From contig NZ_JANGCG010000020.1 in the NCBI RefSeq assembly GCF_024462815.1, positions 1 through 38,629 of the forward strand: a DNA stretch of 38,629 nt, written 5' to 3'. Both the position numbers and the translations under genes were made by a program. Source of the DNA: Gemmiger formicilis (lineage in GTDB: Bacteria > Bacillota > Clostridia > Oscillospirales > Ruminococcaceae). Below are positions 22,894 to 32,529 of the stretch, in pieces. How positions within the stretch are numbered: the first letter of the stretch is position 1; each line of letters begins with the position of its first letter. Under the pieces are notes generated by a model. The model was not told the origin of the DNA and made no database searches. It saw only the letters and a program-made list of their open reading frames with translations.

Positions 22894-24105
22894 ATGGGTC
22901 TGCGTGTTTGCGAAATCGTTCAACAAATTGAGTATCTTCCGGGCTATCCCGATAGCTGGAAAGAGAAACTCGAAGAGAACCTTAACAGCAACGACAAAAT
23001 CGAACATTGGGTATACATCATTCACGACAAAGACACCGATGAAAATGGCAATCTCAAAAAGCCTCATATCCATTTAATTCTTAAATTAAATGATTCCTAT
23101 GAGCCCTCTACGATTGGTGGCTATGTCGGTGTCAGCAAAAACTACGTCAACAAAATCCATCAAAAACGTCCCGCTGGTAAACGCATGGTTTCTGACATTG
23201 GCGGTGCAATCTCCTATCTAACGCACCGCAACGCGCCAGAAAAGCACCAATACGATGACAAAGAAGTCATTGCACAACCGGGATTCAAGTGGAAAGAAAT
23301 CCGTGCCGAAAGTGAAGCATGGCACGCACAAAACAAGTCGTTCCGAAACGTCCTTACAAAAATTGAAGCTGGCGAAATTCGTCCCTATAATCTCATGGAG
23401 TACATCTCTATGGGGATGTATATGGACCACAAAACCGACTTTGAAAAAGCGTTTGAATATCGACAAACGAAAATCAAGTCCTGCTCTGACCGTGAAATTG
23501 AAGTAATCTACATTTACGGCGAACCGGGTGCAGGAAAAACAACTCTTGCAAAACAAATCTGTGAAAAGCGCGGTCTTAGCTACTGTTTATCCGGCAGCAG
23601 CCGTGACCCAGTGCAAGACTACGGCGGGCAAGACGCGCTCATCTTAGATGACCTGCGCCCCGAATCCTTTTCACTCAGCGACCTTTTGAAAATGCTAGAC
23701 AATAACTCAGCTTCTTCTGTAAGCGCCCGCTACCGTGACCGCTGGCTGGAAGTCAAGCTGATAATCATTACAACAGTTCTCACCATTGAAGATTTTCATA
23801 CCGCATATGAAAATCCAAGTGAACCCATTGAACAGCTAATGCGTAGATGTAAAGAAATGATTATGCTTACAAAGACACATAAAAGTCTTTACATTTACAA
23901 TGACAACAAACAATCTTATCAGCTTATTGGCGAGGGGAAGAACAGCATTCCTGCACAATTCGCAACTGAAAACAGTTTGCAAAAAGAAGCCATCAAAAAA
24001 CTATGTTCTGTTTTTGATGTTTCCTATGTCGAAAGTTACGATTCTGTTCAGCAATCTTTCATAGATGTAACCGACAGAATCGATACAGAATTATTTACAG
24101 GCTAA
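22894..24105 (+). CDS. rep: CRESS-type replication initiator (HUH nuclease plus SF3-like helicase)
   Basis: The protein has 403 residues. The N-terminal part is a Rep_2-like HUH endonuclease: the metal motif KKPHIHLIL (H58, H60) and the nicking motif region ISYLTHRNAPEKHQY, where Y108 or Y120 is the catalytic candidate. From about residue 200 there is a P-loop ATPase with Walker A YGEPGAGKTTLA (208-219), Walker B ALILDDLRP (D252, D253) and a motif C-like LIIITT. This pairing is the Rep architecture of CRESS-DNA viruses and their bacterial plasmid relatives, and differs from plain pMV158-like Reps, which lack the helicase. It should nick an origin, probably at 22733-22869, and unwind for rolling-circle copying of the excised circle. 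The ribosome site GGAAGTG is about 10 nt upstream. Confidence 0.87.
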   Translation: MGLRVCEIVQQIEYLPGYPDSWKEKLEENLNSNDKIEHWVYIIHDKDTDENGNLKKPHIHLILKLNDSYEPSTIGGYVGVSKNYVNKIHQKRPAGKRMVSDIGGAISYLTHRNAPEKHQYDDKEVIAQPGFKWKEIRAESEAWHAQNKSFRNVLTKIEAGEIRPYNLMEYISMGMYMDHKTDFEKAFEYRQTKIKSCSDREIEVIYIYGEPGAGKTTLAKQICEKRGLSYCLSGSSRDPVQDYGGQDALILDDLRPESFSLSDLLKMLDNNSASSVSARYRDRWLEVKLIIITTVLTIEDFHTAYENPSEPIEQLMRRCKEMIMLTKTHKSLYIYNDNKQSYQLIGEGKNSIPAQFATENSLQKEAIKKLCSVFDVSYVESYDSVQQSFIDVTDRIDTELFTG

Positions 24106-24128
24106 TGAACAGCCGGAAAGGTATTGTT

Positions 24129-25415
24129 ATGACTAATCCAAGCAATAATGACCTCAACGCTCGTACCAACCTCCGCAACTTCCTTTGCACCGTAAAAAAC
24201 GGTTTCTACAATGCGGCCACCAATCCCCGCAAGCGCAATCTGCTTATTGTGCTGCTTCTGCTGGATGCCCTGCTCTGCGCCGTAATCTACCGGCCGCACA
24301 ACATTCCTGCTGTACTCAACAACATTATGGTCATTTTCGGCATCATGACTTTCATCTGTTTTGTTCCTCTGTGTGCGGCTCTCATCGGCTATGTTCCGGG
24401 TGCGCTGGAAATGCAGCGTAATTTTTCCCGCGTAGGTTTTGTAAACCATGCAGGTGAAGCGCCATACCTTATTAGAATGGAATTTCTCGACCACAATGTA
24501 GTGGCGTATACCTATTCTTGTACCGGCTTTCCCCTCAAAAAATGGATTGACGCACAGCTTGTAATCGAAACCGCCCTAAATATGCTGATTGAATCAATCC
24601 ATGAGGGGCGTGACCGTAGGACAATCACGCTGCATTGCGTTCAGCCGGGTCACGTTTTCGATTTGCTCCGTTGGAGTGATACCTATGTATTGCGTCACAA
24701 TGACAACCTACTGATTGTTGGTCGTGGTCTGACTGGGGATATAATTATTGACCTCAACAAGACGCCACACATTCTAATCGGTGGAAACACTGGAAGCGGC
24801 AAAACCGTACTTCTTCGCTGCATCTTGTGGCAGTGCATCCAACAGTCCGATATTGTATACATTGCAGACTTTAAAGGCGGCGTTGATTTCGGCAAGTTGT
24901 GGCATCGTTTTTCCCACATCATCACAACCGAAAAAGACTTGCTTGAACTGCTGAATCGTCTGGTTGATGAATTGGAAGAGCGTAAGAAATTGTTTGTAGA
25001 AGCCGATGCTTCAAATATTACCGACTATTTCCAGAAAACAAACCACTTTCTAAACCGCATCATCTTTTCGTGCGATGAAGTCGCCGAACTGCTGGATAAG
25101 ACCGGAGCAGATAAAGAGCGTAAAGAACTTCTCTCTCAAATTGAAGCCCGCCTTTCGACCCTTGCTCGGCAGGGACGCGCCTTTGGCATCCATTTGGTCT
25201 TAGCAACGCAACGCCCGGACGCCAACATTCTGCCCGGACAAATCAAAAATAATCTCAACGTCCGCATCTGTGGACGTGCAGACGCTACGCTTTCAACTAT
25301 CATCATCGGCGATGGCCGCGCAGCGGAACAAATTCCATCAGATGCACAGGGACGTTTCATCACCGCAGATGGTACAGTTTTTCAAGCGTACTATTTTGAC
25401 GATTCACTGGTTTGA
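24129..25415 (+). CDS. FtsK/SpoIIIE-like DNA translocase
   Basis: The protein has 428 residues. Two N-terminal membrane segments (about 37-54 and 66-88) anchor it. The motor domain has Walker A LIGGNTGSGKTVLLR (Walker residues 218-226), DFKGGVDF, a Walker B-like IIFSCDEVAELL and GIHLVLATQRPDANILPGQIKNNL, typical of the FtsK/SpoIIIE/TraB group. There is no gamma domain. The start at 24129 follows GGAAAGG; an ATG 24 bp earlier has none. It lies 23 bp after rep and shares its transcript. It could pump double-stranded DNA between cells as in AICE TraB, or act as a coupling protein for a host-provided conjugation system. Its stop codon is inside the 18-bp repeat that flanks the R-M cassette. Confidence 0.9.
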   Translation: MTNPSNNDLNARTNLRNFLCTVKNGFYNAATNPRKRNLLIVLLLLDALLCAVIYRPHNIPAVLNNIMVIFGIMTFICFVPLCAALIGYVPGALEMQRNFSRVGFVNHAGEAPYLIRMEFLDHNVVAYTYSCTGFPLKKWIDAQLVIETALNMLIESIHEGRDRRTITLHCVQPGHVFDLLRWSDTYVLRHNDNLLIVGRGLTGDIIIDLNKTPHILIGGNTGSGKTVLLRCILWQCIQQSDIVYIADFKGGVDFGKLWHRFSHIITTEKDLLELLNRLVDELEERKKLFVEADASNITDYFQKTNHFLNRIIFSCDEVAELLDKTGADKERKELLSQIEARLSTLARQGRAFGIHLVLATQRPDANILPGQIKNNLNVRICGRADATLSTIIIGDGRAAEQIPSDAQGRFITADGTVFQAYYFDDSLV

Positions 25416-25429
25416 AAAGTTAACATCAA
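25412..25429. repeat. 18-bp direct repeat flanking the R-M cassette, left copy
   Basis: TTGAAAAGTTAACATCAA includes the ftsK stop codon and is identical to 28442-28459. Confidence 0.85.
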
Positions 25430-25437
25430 TTAAATAC

Positions 25438-25470
25438 AAAAAGAGGGCGCGATCCATGCGCCCTCTTTTT
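25438..25470. terminator. Bidirectional terminator between ftsK and the methyltransferase gene
   Basis: A 13-bp perfect stem AAAAAGAGGGCGC/GCGCCCTCTTTTT with a 7-nt loop has T runs on both strands. It serves the converging ftsK and methyltransferase transcripts. Confidence 0.88.
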
Positions 25471-25473
25471 GTT

Positions 25474-26682
25474 TTAGTCCTCATTGTCGAAAATGTCATC
25501 CATTGTTTTTGCCATTCGTGTAACCATTGGCACAACAAGAGCATTTCCCATACAAAAATATCTAAATTTTTCTGGCATCCCTGTGTTCGTCCAGTCATCA
25601 CCATAACCTTGAATCCGTTCTGCTTCAAGGGGGGTCAACAAACGGTATTTGCCTGTCACTGGGTCTGCAATAACATGGGTGCTGCGGTTAACGCTTGATT
25701 CCGATGTGAGCATTGTCCGCGCTGGCAAATCCAACGAATCTGGGAAAGCAACCGCACCCTCGGAGAATGTGTATTCAAAACCCGCCTTGCTTTTGCGCTG
25801 AATCTTTTTCGAGCCTTTTAGGTACAACCACTTTTCCAGATTGTCTCCAAGATAGTACTTTTCATCAGCATCAGAAACAACAATCTCACGGAGAGTTGTG
25901 GACTTTTCAAAGATTGGCGTAACTTGTACCGTATAAACACGGCCATCTTTCATATAGCCCGCGTTTTCAAATGCAAAGCGGAAGTTGTTTGAAACCTCGA
26001 CAATGTCAGAATAATCAATTTTGGTATTCTTTATCGTTACATTTTCCAACGGTTGAATGGGGAACGTCTTTGCAAAGAAGCCCTCGTCTGCAATGATTTC
26101 ATCCGCTGCGTAGTTTTCCATTTGCATACCGTAATTTGTATTATTCTTATATGCAAAAATAAATGTACGGCGGCGGCGCTGTGCTGCTCCGTATTCAGCG
26201 GCATTTATAATGCGCCATTCCACCGAGTAACCCAAATCCGCAAGACAGGCCAACATAACGCCGAAGTCACGCCCGCGCTGTGTAGACGGAGACTTCACTA
26301 GACGGTCAACATTTTCAAATAATGCGAACGGTGCTTTTTTGACTTCAAGTGTATCGCGGATTTGCCACCATAATACACCTTTTTTCCCCTCTAAACCGTG
26401 GCTGCCAGTTAATGGCCTAGCCACAGAGTAGTCTTGACAGGGGAAACCACCTACCAACAAATTATGATTGGGAATCTTACTTTTATCTACCGCTGCTATG
26501 TCAATTCCTGTATTTTCGTCAATGTCTCCCCAGTGGGATACATAGCAGTCGTGAGCCCACTGACGCTTTTTCCCCGGCTCCCATTGCGAGAACCAAACTG
26601 TACGCCAATCTGCTGATTCTCGCTCAAATCCAAGCCGGAATCCACCAACGCCCGCAAAAAGCTCACATATCGTTTTATCCAT
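25474..26682 (-). CDS. DNA (cytosine-5) methyltransferase, Sau3AI-type partner
   Basis: The 402-residue m5C methyltransferase is complete: motif I ELFAGVGGFRLGF (7-19), the catalytic GGFPCQDYS (C82), ENVDRL (123-128), QRRRR (169-172 region), a target-recognition region of about 200-330, and C-terminal motifs IX-X ending GNALVVPMV. It follows the restriction gene with a 27-bp gap on the same strand, so both come from one promoter. Beside a Sau3AI-like nuclease it is expected to methylate the cytosine of GATC and protect the host; specificity is inferred from the partner. It converges with ftsK. Confidence 0.9.
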   Translation of the reverse strand: MDKTICELFAGVGGFRLGFERESADWRTVWFSQWEPGKKRQWAHDCYVSHWGDIDENTGIDIAAVDKSKIPNHNLLVGGFPCQDYSVARPLTGSHGLEGKKGVLWWQIRDTLEVKKAPFALFENVDRLVKSPSTQRGRDFGVMLACLADLGYSVEWRIINAAEYGAAQRRRRTFIFAYKNNTNYGMQMENYAADEIIADEGFFAKTFPIQPLENVTIKNTKIDYSDIVEVSNNFRFAFENAGYMKDGRVYTVQVTPIFEKSTTLREIVVSDADEKYYLGDNLEKWLYLKGSKKIQRKSKAGFEYTFSEGAVAFPDSLDLPARTMLTSESSVNRSTHVIADPVTGKYRLLTPLEAERIQGYGDDWTNTGMPEKFRYFCMGNALVVPMVTRMAKTMDDIFDNED

Positions 26683-26709
26683 CGTACACCGTTCCTGTAA
26701 ATATAATTT

Positions 26710-28158
26710 TTAATCTAGCGATTGAAGTTGTTTCAACACATAAGAACTATTAAGCCAAAAGGACATTGTTGTCATCCAACGGCCATCCGGCAACTCGTTT
26801 GCATTTGCCAGAGTACCATTTCCATAGTGCGTTCCATCCGGGAATAGGTAATAGGATTTCTTTGTGTGCGGTCTGACATGAATAATTACATCGTCAGACT
26901 CTTTCAGAAAATCATTCAGTACCACATATCCATCCTTTTGCATTTTAGGGGTTAACTTCGGGCCTTTACGGATTGTATCAATCGTGCGTTGCCAGCCTTG
27001 CCGCACGGTTTCTTCCAAATCCTTATAGGGCATATTCCAGAGTTTTGCCCCCTTAAAGCGATAGCAATCGCCAGCTTTCTCAAAAACCGCAAAAAGGAAT
27101 TTTGTTTCTGAAAAATACTGATGAAGTTCGCAATCATCCCAATTTTCTTTGATGATTTCTTTATACTTAAACGCCGGGAAACTCATGTTTTCCCTAATTT
27201 TACCGTCGCTCTCAATCCTTATTGTCTTGACAACAATATTAGCTTTGACAAATTCTTCTGCACTATTGCTCTTAATTCCAAGCATCCTATATGTCAAATC
27301 AATCCATTGCGCTTTGTTGCCATTGTATTCCCTGTTCAAAATATGGCACAATTCTTTATCTGTTTTTCCCACAAAAGGCGCAAGTTTATACTCAATCAAA
27401 TAGCGTTCAAACGAAGTCTTTCTCAAGACCTCTGGATTTTCAATTATAGCCTCTTGTTCTTTTGACTTTTGCGCAATATAGGTATTGATAACATACGTCA
27501 TGTAAGACTGCTTATAGCAGTATGCACGGCGTTTTGCAGGAATATAGGGCGGGTAAAATTGCGGCACAAAACTCGTTGCAGCCGTTGCGCCTTTTGTACA
27601 AGCCCCAAGGTACATCGTATCACTTTCGGATAGTTCTTGTGCAAGTCCCTTTTCAATTTTACTTACAATGATTTCATAATCATTGCGGATTATAACAAGG
27701 TCTTTTTCCGGGGGCGTAAATAGTGAAGCGTACTGAATCTCATAAAGAAGATTGTCCTTTAATGAACGGTCACGCAAATAGCAGACAATAAGCAAAAGCT
27801 GACTTTTTTGCCACATATGAGAGTTTTCAAAATCGTGGGTAATCGGTTCTTTATAGCTTATCATAGTAAGAACCAATCTTTCGCCCGCTGCATACTGCCC
27901 CTTTTTGCGGGTTTCGATTGGTGTCACTTTAAGTTCTACTCCAGCTTCGGAAAAGTCTGCTTCGCTTCTTCCGTTGGCGGCATAACCGAAATAGCACTCT
28001 TCAATTAAATTTCCAAGGCCGCCCTTTCTGGATTTCTTATTATAGGTATAGTCGGAAGATACTTCCGCCCATTTTATAACATCAGAAAATGTATGCCCCA
28101 CTAATCTTTTGGCGTAGGTTTCAATGCTTTTTGCATCGGTCTTATCATATGCTATCAT
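26710..28158 (-). CDS. Sau3AI/MutH-like type II restriction endonuclease
   Basis: The protein has 482 residues, close to Sau3AI. The N-terminal MutH-like fold shows KGGLGNLIEECYFGYAANGR and then ADFSEAGVELKVTP. D68, E75 and K77 fit the D-x(n)-E-x-K catalytic motif and E53/E54 the helper glutamate. The C-terminal half (GKTDKELC through HVRPHTKKSYYLFPDG) corresponds to the second MutH-like domain of Sau3AI used for allosteric DNA binding. Expected target is GATC when the cytosine is unmethylated. It is transcribed first, before its methyltransferase, so control of timing matters; an inverted repeat overlaps the promoter. It is AT-rich like the rest of element 2. Confidence 0.85.
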   Translation of the reverse strand: MIAYDKTDAKSIETYAKRLVGHTFSDVIKWAEVSSDYTYNKKSRKGGLGNLIEECYFGYAANGRSEADFSEAGVELKVTPIETRKKGQYAAGERLVLTMISYKEPITHDFENSHMWQKSQLLLIVCYLRDRSLKDNLLYEIQYASLFTPPEKDLVIIRNDYEIIVSKIEKGLAQELSESDTMYLGACTKGATAATSFVPQFYPPYIPAKRRAYCYKQSYMTYVINTYIAQKSKEQEAIIENPEVLRKTSFERYLIEYKLAPFVGKTDKELCHILNREYNGNKAQWIDLTYRMLGIKSNSAEEFVKANIVVKTIRIESDGKIRENMSFPAFKYKEIIKENWDDCELHQYFSETKFLFAVFEKAGDCYRFKGAKLWNMPYKDLEETVRQGWQRTIDTIRKGPKLTPKMQKDGYVVLNDFLKESDDVIIHVRPHTKKSYYLFPDGTHYGNGTLANANELPDGRWMTTMSFWLNSSYVLKQLQSLD

Positions 28159-28184
28159 ACGGACACCGCCTTTTTGTTAGTTTG

Positions 28185-28224
28185 ACATTTCATAATCCAA
28201 CAATAACCCTATTCTATGAAATGT
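28185..28224. promoter_or_regulatory. Inverted repeat overlapping the R-M promoter
   Basis: Perfect 10-bp arms ACATTTCATA/TATGAAATGT are 20 bp apart; the right arm overlaps the -10 box and the left lies in the leader. It is a candidate operator, or an RNA hairpin in the restriction mRNA. Confidence 0.5.
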
Positions 28225-28249
28225 TAACACGCGATTCAACGGATGTCAA
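28221..28249 (-). promoter_or_regulatory. Promoter of the restriction-modification genes
   Basis: On the minus strand, TTGACA (28244-28249), a 17-bp spacer and TAACAT (28221-28226), 63 bp upstream of the restriction gene start. Confidence 0.75.
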
Positions 28250-28441
28250 TAGAAGTTATTCCTATATTGCCCCATCTTTTTTTGGGTCGGCTTCGCCGAT
28301 CAAGTGGTTTTTTCAACATAGATTTTTTGATACTCTTTTAGAAAACAAATATAAAGAATATCGGCGGCGTATCGTCCAAAAGTTTCGCGTTCATCTAATG
28401 TCGTCGTGAAACGCGACAACATTAGACTGCCATTACATTTC

Positions 28442-28459
28442 TTGAAAAGTTAACATCAA
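28442..28459. repeat. 18-bp direct repeat flanking the R-M cassette, right copy
   Basis: This is an exact copy of 25412-25429. Directly after it comes the terminator at 28464, which would suit ftsK if the 3 kb between the copies were removed. Confidence 0.85.
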
Positions 28460-28463
28460 AAAG

Positions 28464-28491
28464 TCCGGGGGCTGTATTGCTCCCGGATTTT
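28464..28491 (+). terminator. Terminator, probably the original ftsK terminator
   Basis: A 9-bp stem TCCGGGGGC/GCTCCCGGA (one G-T pair, loop TGTATT) is followed by TTTTC. No plus-strand gene now ends here. Confidence 0.65.
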
Positions 28492-28495
28492 CTTA

Positions 28496-29143
28496 TTATT
28501 GGGCTTGCATCGGCTCGTTGCAATCCATACACATGATATGCACCGCTTTGGTGGCTCTTACGCTGTTCCCGCAGCAGGGGCAGACATATTTGATGCTGTG
28601 GCTGTTCGGGTTGCTGTTGCCGCTCGTAGGCTTGCCTGTGGCGTTTCCTGCCCCTTTGCCGCGTGGTGTGTAGCTGCTTTCGATGCGGTTCATGTTGATG
28701 TCATCCCAGCCTTGCTCAATGACAAATTCGCAAAGGGCTTCTGTCGGCTCGGTGATACTCCAACCTATGCGCGGGTCGTAGCTTATTTTGAGGTCGCGGG
28801 CTTCGGCTGCCTCTTTGAATTTTTTGTTGTGGTACGCGCCGCCCCTGCTGCAATCCTGTATACCGTTTTGCATATTGTAAATGTGTACGCACTCATGGAG
28901 TTCCGATGCCACAACTTCAAAAATACTTCTGTCAAGCGTTCCTGCCCCTATGTTCAGTTCTCGGCGGGTGGTGTCTCCACGTTGCCACGCCTTGGCAACG
29001 GTGACGTGTGCGTATGCCTTGGGTGTACTCTGTATTGTAATAATCGGCTCTTCCAACTCATTGTTGAAATATTTTGCGTTCAGCGCCCGGAAAATTTTCT
29101 CTAGGTAGCCCGCCGTCCTCGATGTCTTGACTGTGTCTTTCAT
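28496..29143 (-). CDS. SprT-like zinc metalloprotease
   Basis: The protein has 215 residues. An N-terminal SprT-like domain carries the zinc-protease motif ELHECVHIYN (H83, E84, H87) preceded by LNAKYFNNELEEPIITIQST. A C-terminal zinc ribbon has CPCCG and CMDC. SprT/Spartan-type proteins cleave DNA-bound proteins in eukaryotes; in bacterial mobile elements the role is unknown. It could release a covalently bound Rep from DNA, which would fit a rolling-circle element, but that is speculation. The start at 29143 has AGGA about 11 nt upstream. It is transcribed toward the R-M cassette and is the last gene before the right junction. Confidence 0.8.
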   Translation of the reverse strand: MKDTVKTSRTAGYLEKIFRALNAKYFNNELEEPIITIQSTPKAYAHVTVAKAWQRGDTTRRELNIGAGTLDRSIFEVVASELHECVHIYNMQNGIQDCSRGGAYHNKKFKEAAEARDLKISYDPRIGWSITEPTEALCEFVIEQGWDDINMNRIESSYTPRGKGAGNATGKPTSGNSNPNSHSIKYVCPCCGNSVRATKAVHIMCMDCNEPMQAQ

Positions 29144-29459
29144 TGCTTTCGTCCTCGCTTTCGTTTTCCCAATCTCAGCCTACGTTATCCCATCGGGATA
29201 AGTGGTTGCGGGTTGTTCCGCGATTAGCGGGCAAAAGCGGGATAGGGGACTGTCAAGGGGAACGTGGAATACCGCAGCCCAATTTATAAAGCGAGGATAT
29301 GCCGCGAAAGCCCCTTGATAGGCCACTACTCCCGATTTTATAATTTTGCGGGGAACAACAGCACCGGGGCCTTGCCTTTGGCAGCGCTTTCCGGGTCGCT
29401 TCAATGCTCGTGTTGAACTTTTGTTGAACTTTCGATGGCGGGGGCATTTAATAGAATGT
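29144..29459. other. Non-coding right arm of element 2
   Basis: About 316 bp without a credible gene. It holds the upstream region of the sprT-like gene, a tight hairpin TTATCCC/GGGATAA with a 3-nt loop (29185-29201), and the arm-type repeat at 29411-29430. Confidence 0.6.
29411..29430. repeat. Arm-type direct repeat, right end of element 2
   Basis: TGTTGAACTTTTGTTGAACT is identical to 19618-19637 and lies 72 bp from the tRNA-derived core. Confidence 0.65.
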
Positions 29460-29498
29460 AAAAAGAGCGTTAGAACTTTACGTTCTAACGCTCTTTTT
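29460..29498 (-). terminator. Element-borne terminator of tRNA-fMet
   Basis: A 17-bp perfect stem AAAAAGAGCGTTAGAAC and its complement with a 5-nt loop lies 3 bp beyond the tRNA CCA end, with a T run on the minus strand. The sequence differs from the equivalent at 19417, but the position is the same. Confidence 0.8.
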
Positions 29499-29501
29499 AA
29501 G

Positions 29502-29577
<76 letters not shown>

Positions 29578-29614
29578 ATATATGACACACACGCCTCATT
29601 TGCGGTGCTTGATT

Positions 29615-29643
29615 ATAATACCACAATGCGGCGGGTGTGTCAA
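29615..29643 (-). promoter_or_regulatory. Promoter of tRNA-fMet
   Basis: On the minus strand, TTGACA (29638-29643), a 17-bp spacer and TATTAT (29615-29620), 37 bp upstream of the tRNA. Confidence 0.8.
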
Positions 29644-29704
29644 GGGGGTTGCCGAAAAAAATCAGCGTAAAATTTTCAGGGCTTTATCTCTGCGGGGTGT
29701 CCAA

Positions 29705-31075
<1,371 letters not shown>

Positions 31076-31090
31076 TCAAACACCGGTTTT

Positions 31091-31119
31091 ATGTTAGCAC
31101 CATAAAAGCAATTTTTCAA
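31091..31119 (-). promoter_or_regulatory. Promoter of gdhA
   Basis: On the minus strand, TTGAAA (31114-31119), a 17-bp spacer and TAACAT (31091-31096), 39 bp upstream of the start codon. Confidence 0.7.
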
Positions 31120-31208
31120 GTAGTTTTGGCTTACTTTTCAAAATTTTGTTTGCAACAGGCGTGCCGCTGTAGCCGCAGCGTGGACATTTTGGCGAAGTCG
31201 CGTATAAA

Positions 31209-32501
31209 TTATTCGCCGGTATACATGGCAAATGCCGCGATGGGGCTTCCGCCTGCAAGGCAGACCTGCGGGTCATACAGAAGGTATTCATGGTAGACCG
31301 GGTCTATGCGCTCCTGCGGGTTAAAGGAGACAACCCACCGGCCATTGTCCGTTACAGCAACCGGCTGCACGCCTATACCGCCCAGCACCGGCAGGGAGCT
31401 CCAGCTTCCTGTGTTCACATCCACCATATAGGTCTGTGTCTGCATATTTTTTATGGCACAGACCAGCGGAGCGCTCTGCCCGCTGAAGGCCGGATAAAAG
31501 GTTGGCGGCACAAATGCGCTGGTATCGCAAGGCCAGTTTTCCATCAGGGTCTTCTCCTGACCGTCCGCCGTATCAAAGCAAAGAACGTCAACCTGCTGTT
31601 CCGGTGTGTTGGCATTGCGGAAATTACCGTAGTAGCAGATTTTTCCATCATAATAGCCGAAAAAGCTGCCGTACACATAGGGCTGTGTGCAAATCAGCTC
31701 CCGCGTACCGTCAGCGGGGTCAAGCCAGCTGTATTCCCACACAGCGTGCTGCAGAATGGCTTCTTCCTGCTCATTGGTGGCAAAGTTTGGCCACGGCTCA
31801 TCCACAGCAATGTGGCAAGTCAGAAAACATGCTCCGTCATGGGCAACAATTTCCTCATCGGGCAGCAGCTGAATGGTCTGCACCGTGCCGTTCTTCCAGT
31901 CCCAACGGTAAAGCGTGTTTGGCTGGTGCTTGATTGGGGTGTAGCCGAATTTTGCGCCGTACAGGGCATATTCATCGCACCAGTAAAACATACAGTTTTC
32001 TGGTATGGAATCCGGCACGGAGGCCACCACTGTTTTACCGCTGGCAGGGTCAATGCGGCAGATGGCGTCCGGCGCCACGCTCGTCAGCTCGGTGGGGTAA
32101 GTGTAAACAACGCCGTCCACCACCATGACGCTGGTGCAGAAGTCACTGGCCAGATAAGCCGGGCAGGCGTCAGAATCGTGCGTGCAGCCCGGAACCGAGC
32201 AGTAAACCGTCTGGGTAAGGGTTGCGTAATCGGTTTTCATCACACGGCCTTCCGGGGTGTTGCCGCTGACATCCTGCAGTTCATAGAGCGCTTCGCCGGT
32301 GTTCCAGCAGGCATCGGGCTGCTGACCAAGGTCGTTCAGATGTCCGACCGGGAAGCTGACAGGTTCCGGCTCCGGGGTTGGCTCCGCAGCCGCTGCAGGG
32401 TCCGGGGTGGGGGTTGCCGAGGGCGTTGTGTCGGGGGCGGTGCCGCACGCGGAGAACAGTGCCGCCGCGGCAAGCAATAGGGAAAGAGCAGTCTTTTTCA
32501 A
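31209..32501 (-). CDS. Secreted lipoprotein, tandem family copy 1
   Basis: The 430-residue lipoprotein starts at a TTG codon 9 nt after AGGAGG, giving the signal peptide MKKTALSLLLAAAALFSAC with a clear lipobox. A Thr/Pro/Ala linker (TPTPDPAAAAEPTPEP) follows. The body has repeated beta-strand-rich units with W/Y and DG turns, suggestive of a propeller, and one cysteine-rich motif CSVPGCTHDSDACPAY. The function is not recognised. It is the most divergent of three tandem copies and diverges from copies 2 and 3 after the linker. An envelope-anchored binding role is inferred. Confidence 0.8.
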   Translation of the reverse strand: MKKTALSLLLAAAALFSACGTAPDTTPSATPTPDPAAAAEPTPEPEPVSFPVGHLNDLGQQPDACWNTGEALYELQDVSGNTPEGRVMKTDYATLTQTVYCSVPGCTHDSDACPAYLASDFCTSVMVVDGVVYTYPTELTSVAPDAICRIDPASGKTVVASVPDSIPENCMFYWCDEYALYGAKFGYTPIKHQPNTLYRWDWKNGTVQTIQLLPDEEIVAHDGACFLTCHIAVDEPWPNFATNEQEEAILQHAVWEYSWLDPADGTRELICTQPYVYGSFFGYYDGKICYYGNFRNANTPEQQVDVLCFDTADGQEKTLMENWPCDTSAFVPPTFYPAFSGQSAPLVCAIKNMQTQTYMVDVNTGSWSSLPVLGGIGVQPVAVTDNGRWVVSFNPQERIDPVYHEYLLYDPQVCLAGGSPIAAFAMYTGE

Positions 32502-32529
32502 TATCGGCTTCCTCCTTTTTGGGCGGGCG

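Noticed and set aside
31094..31208. Short minus-strand frame containing KCPRCGYSG between gdhA and the lipoproteins
   Set aside because: It overlaps the gdhA promoter and the end of lipoprotein 1 and lacks a ribosome site; it may be part of a dispersed intergenic repeat, which cannot be tested here.
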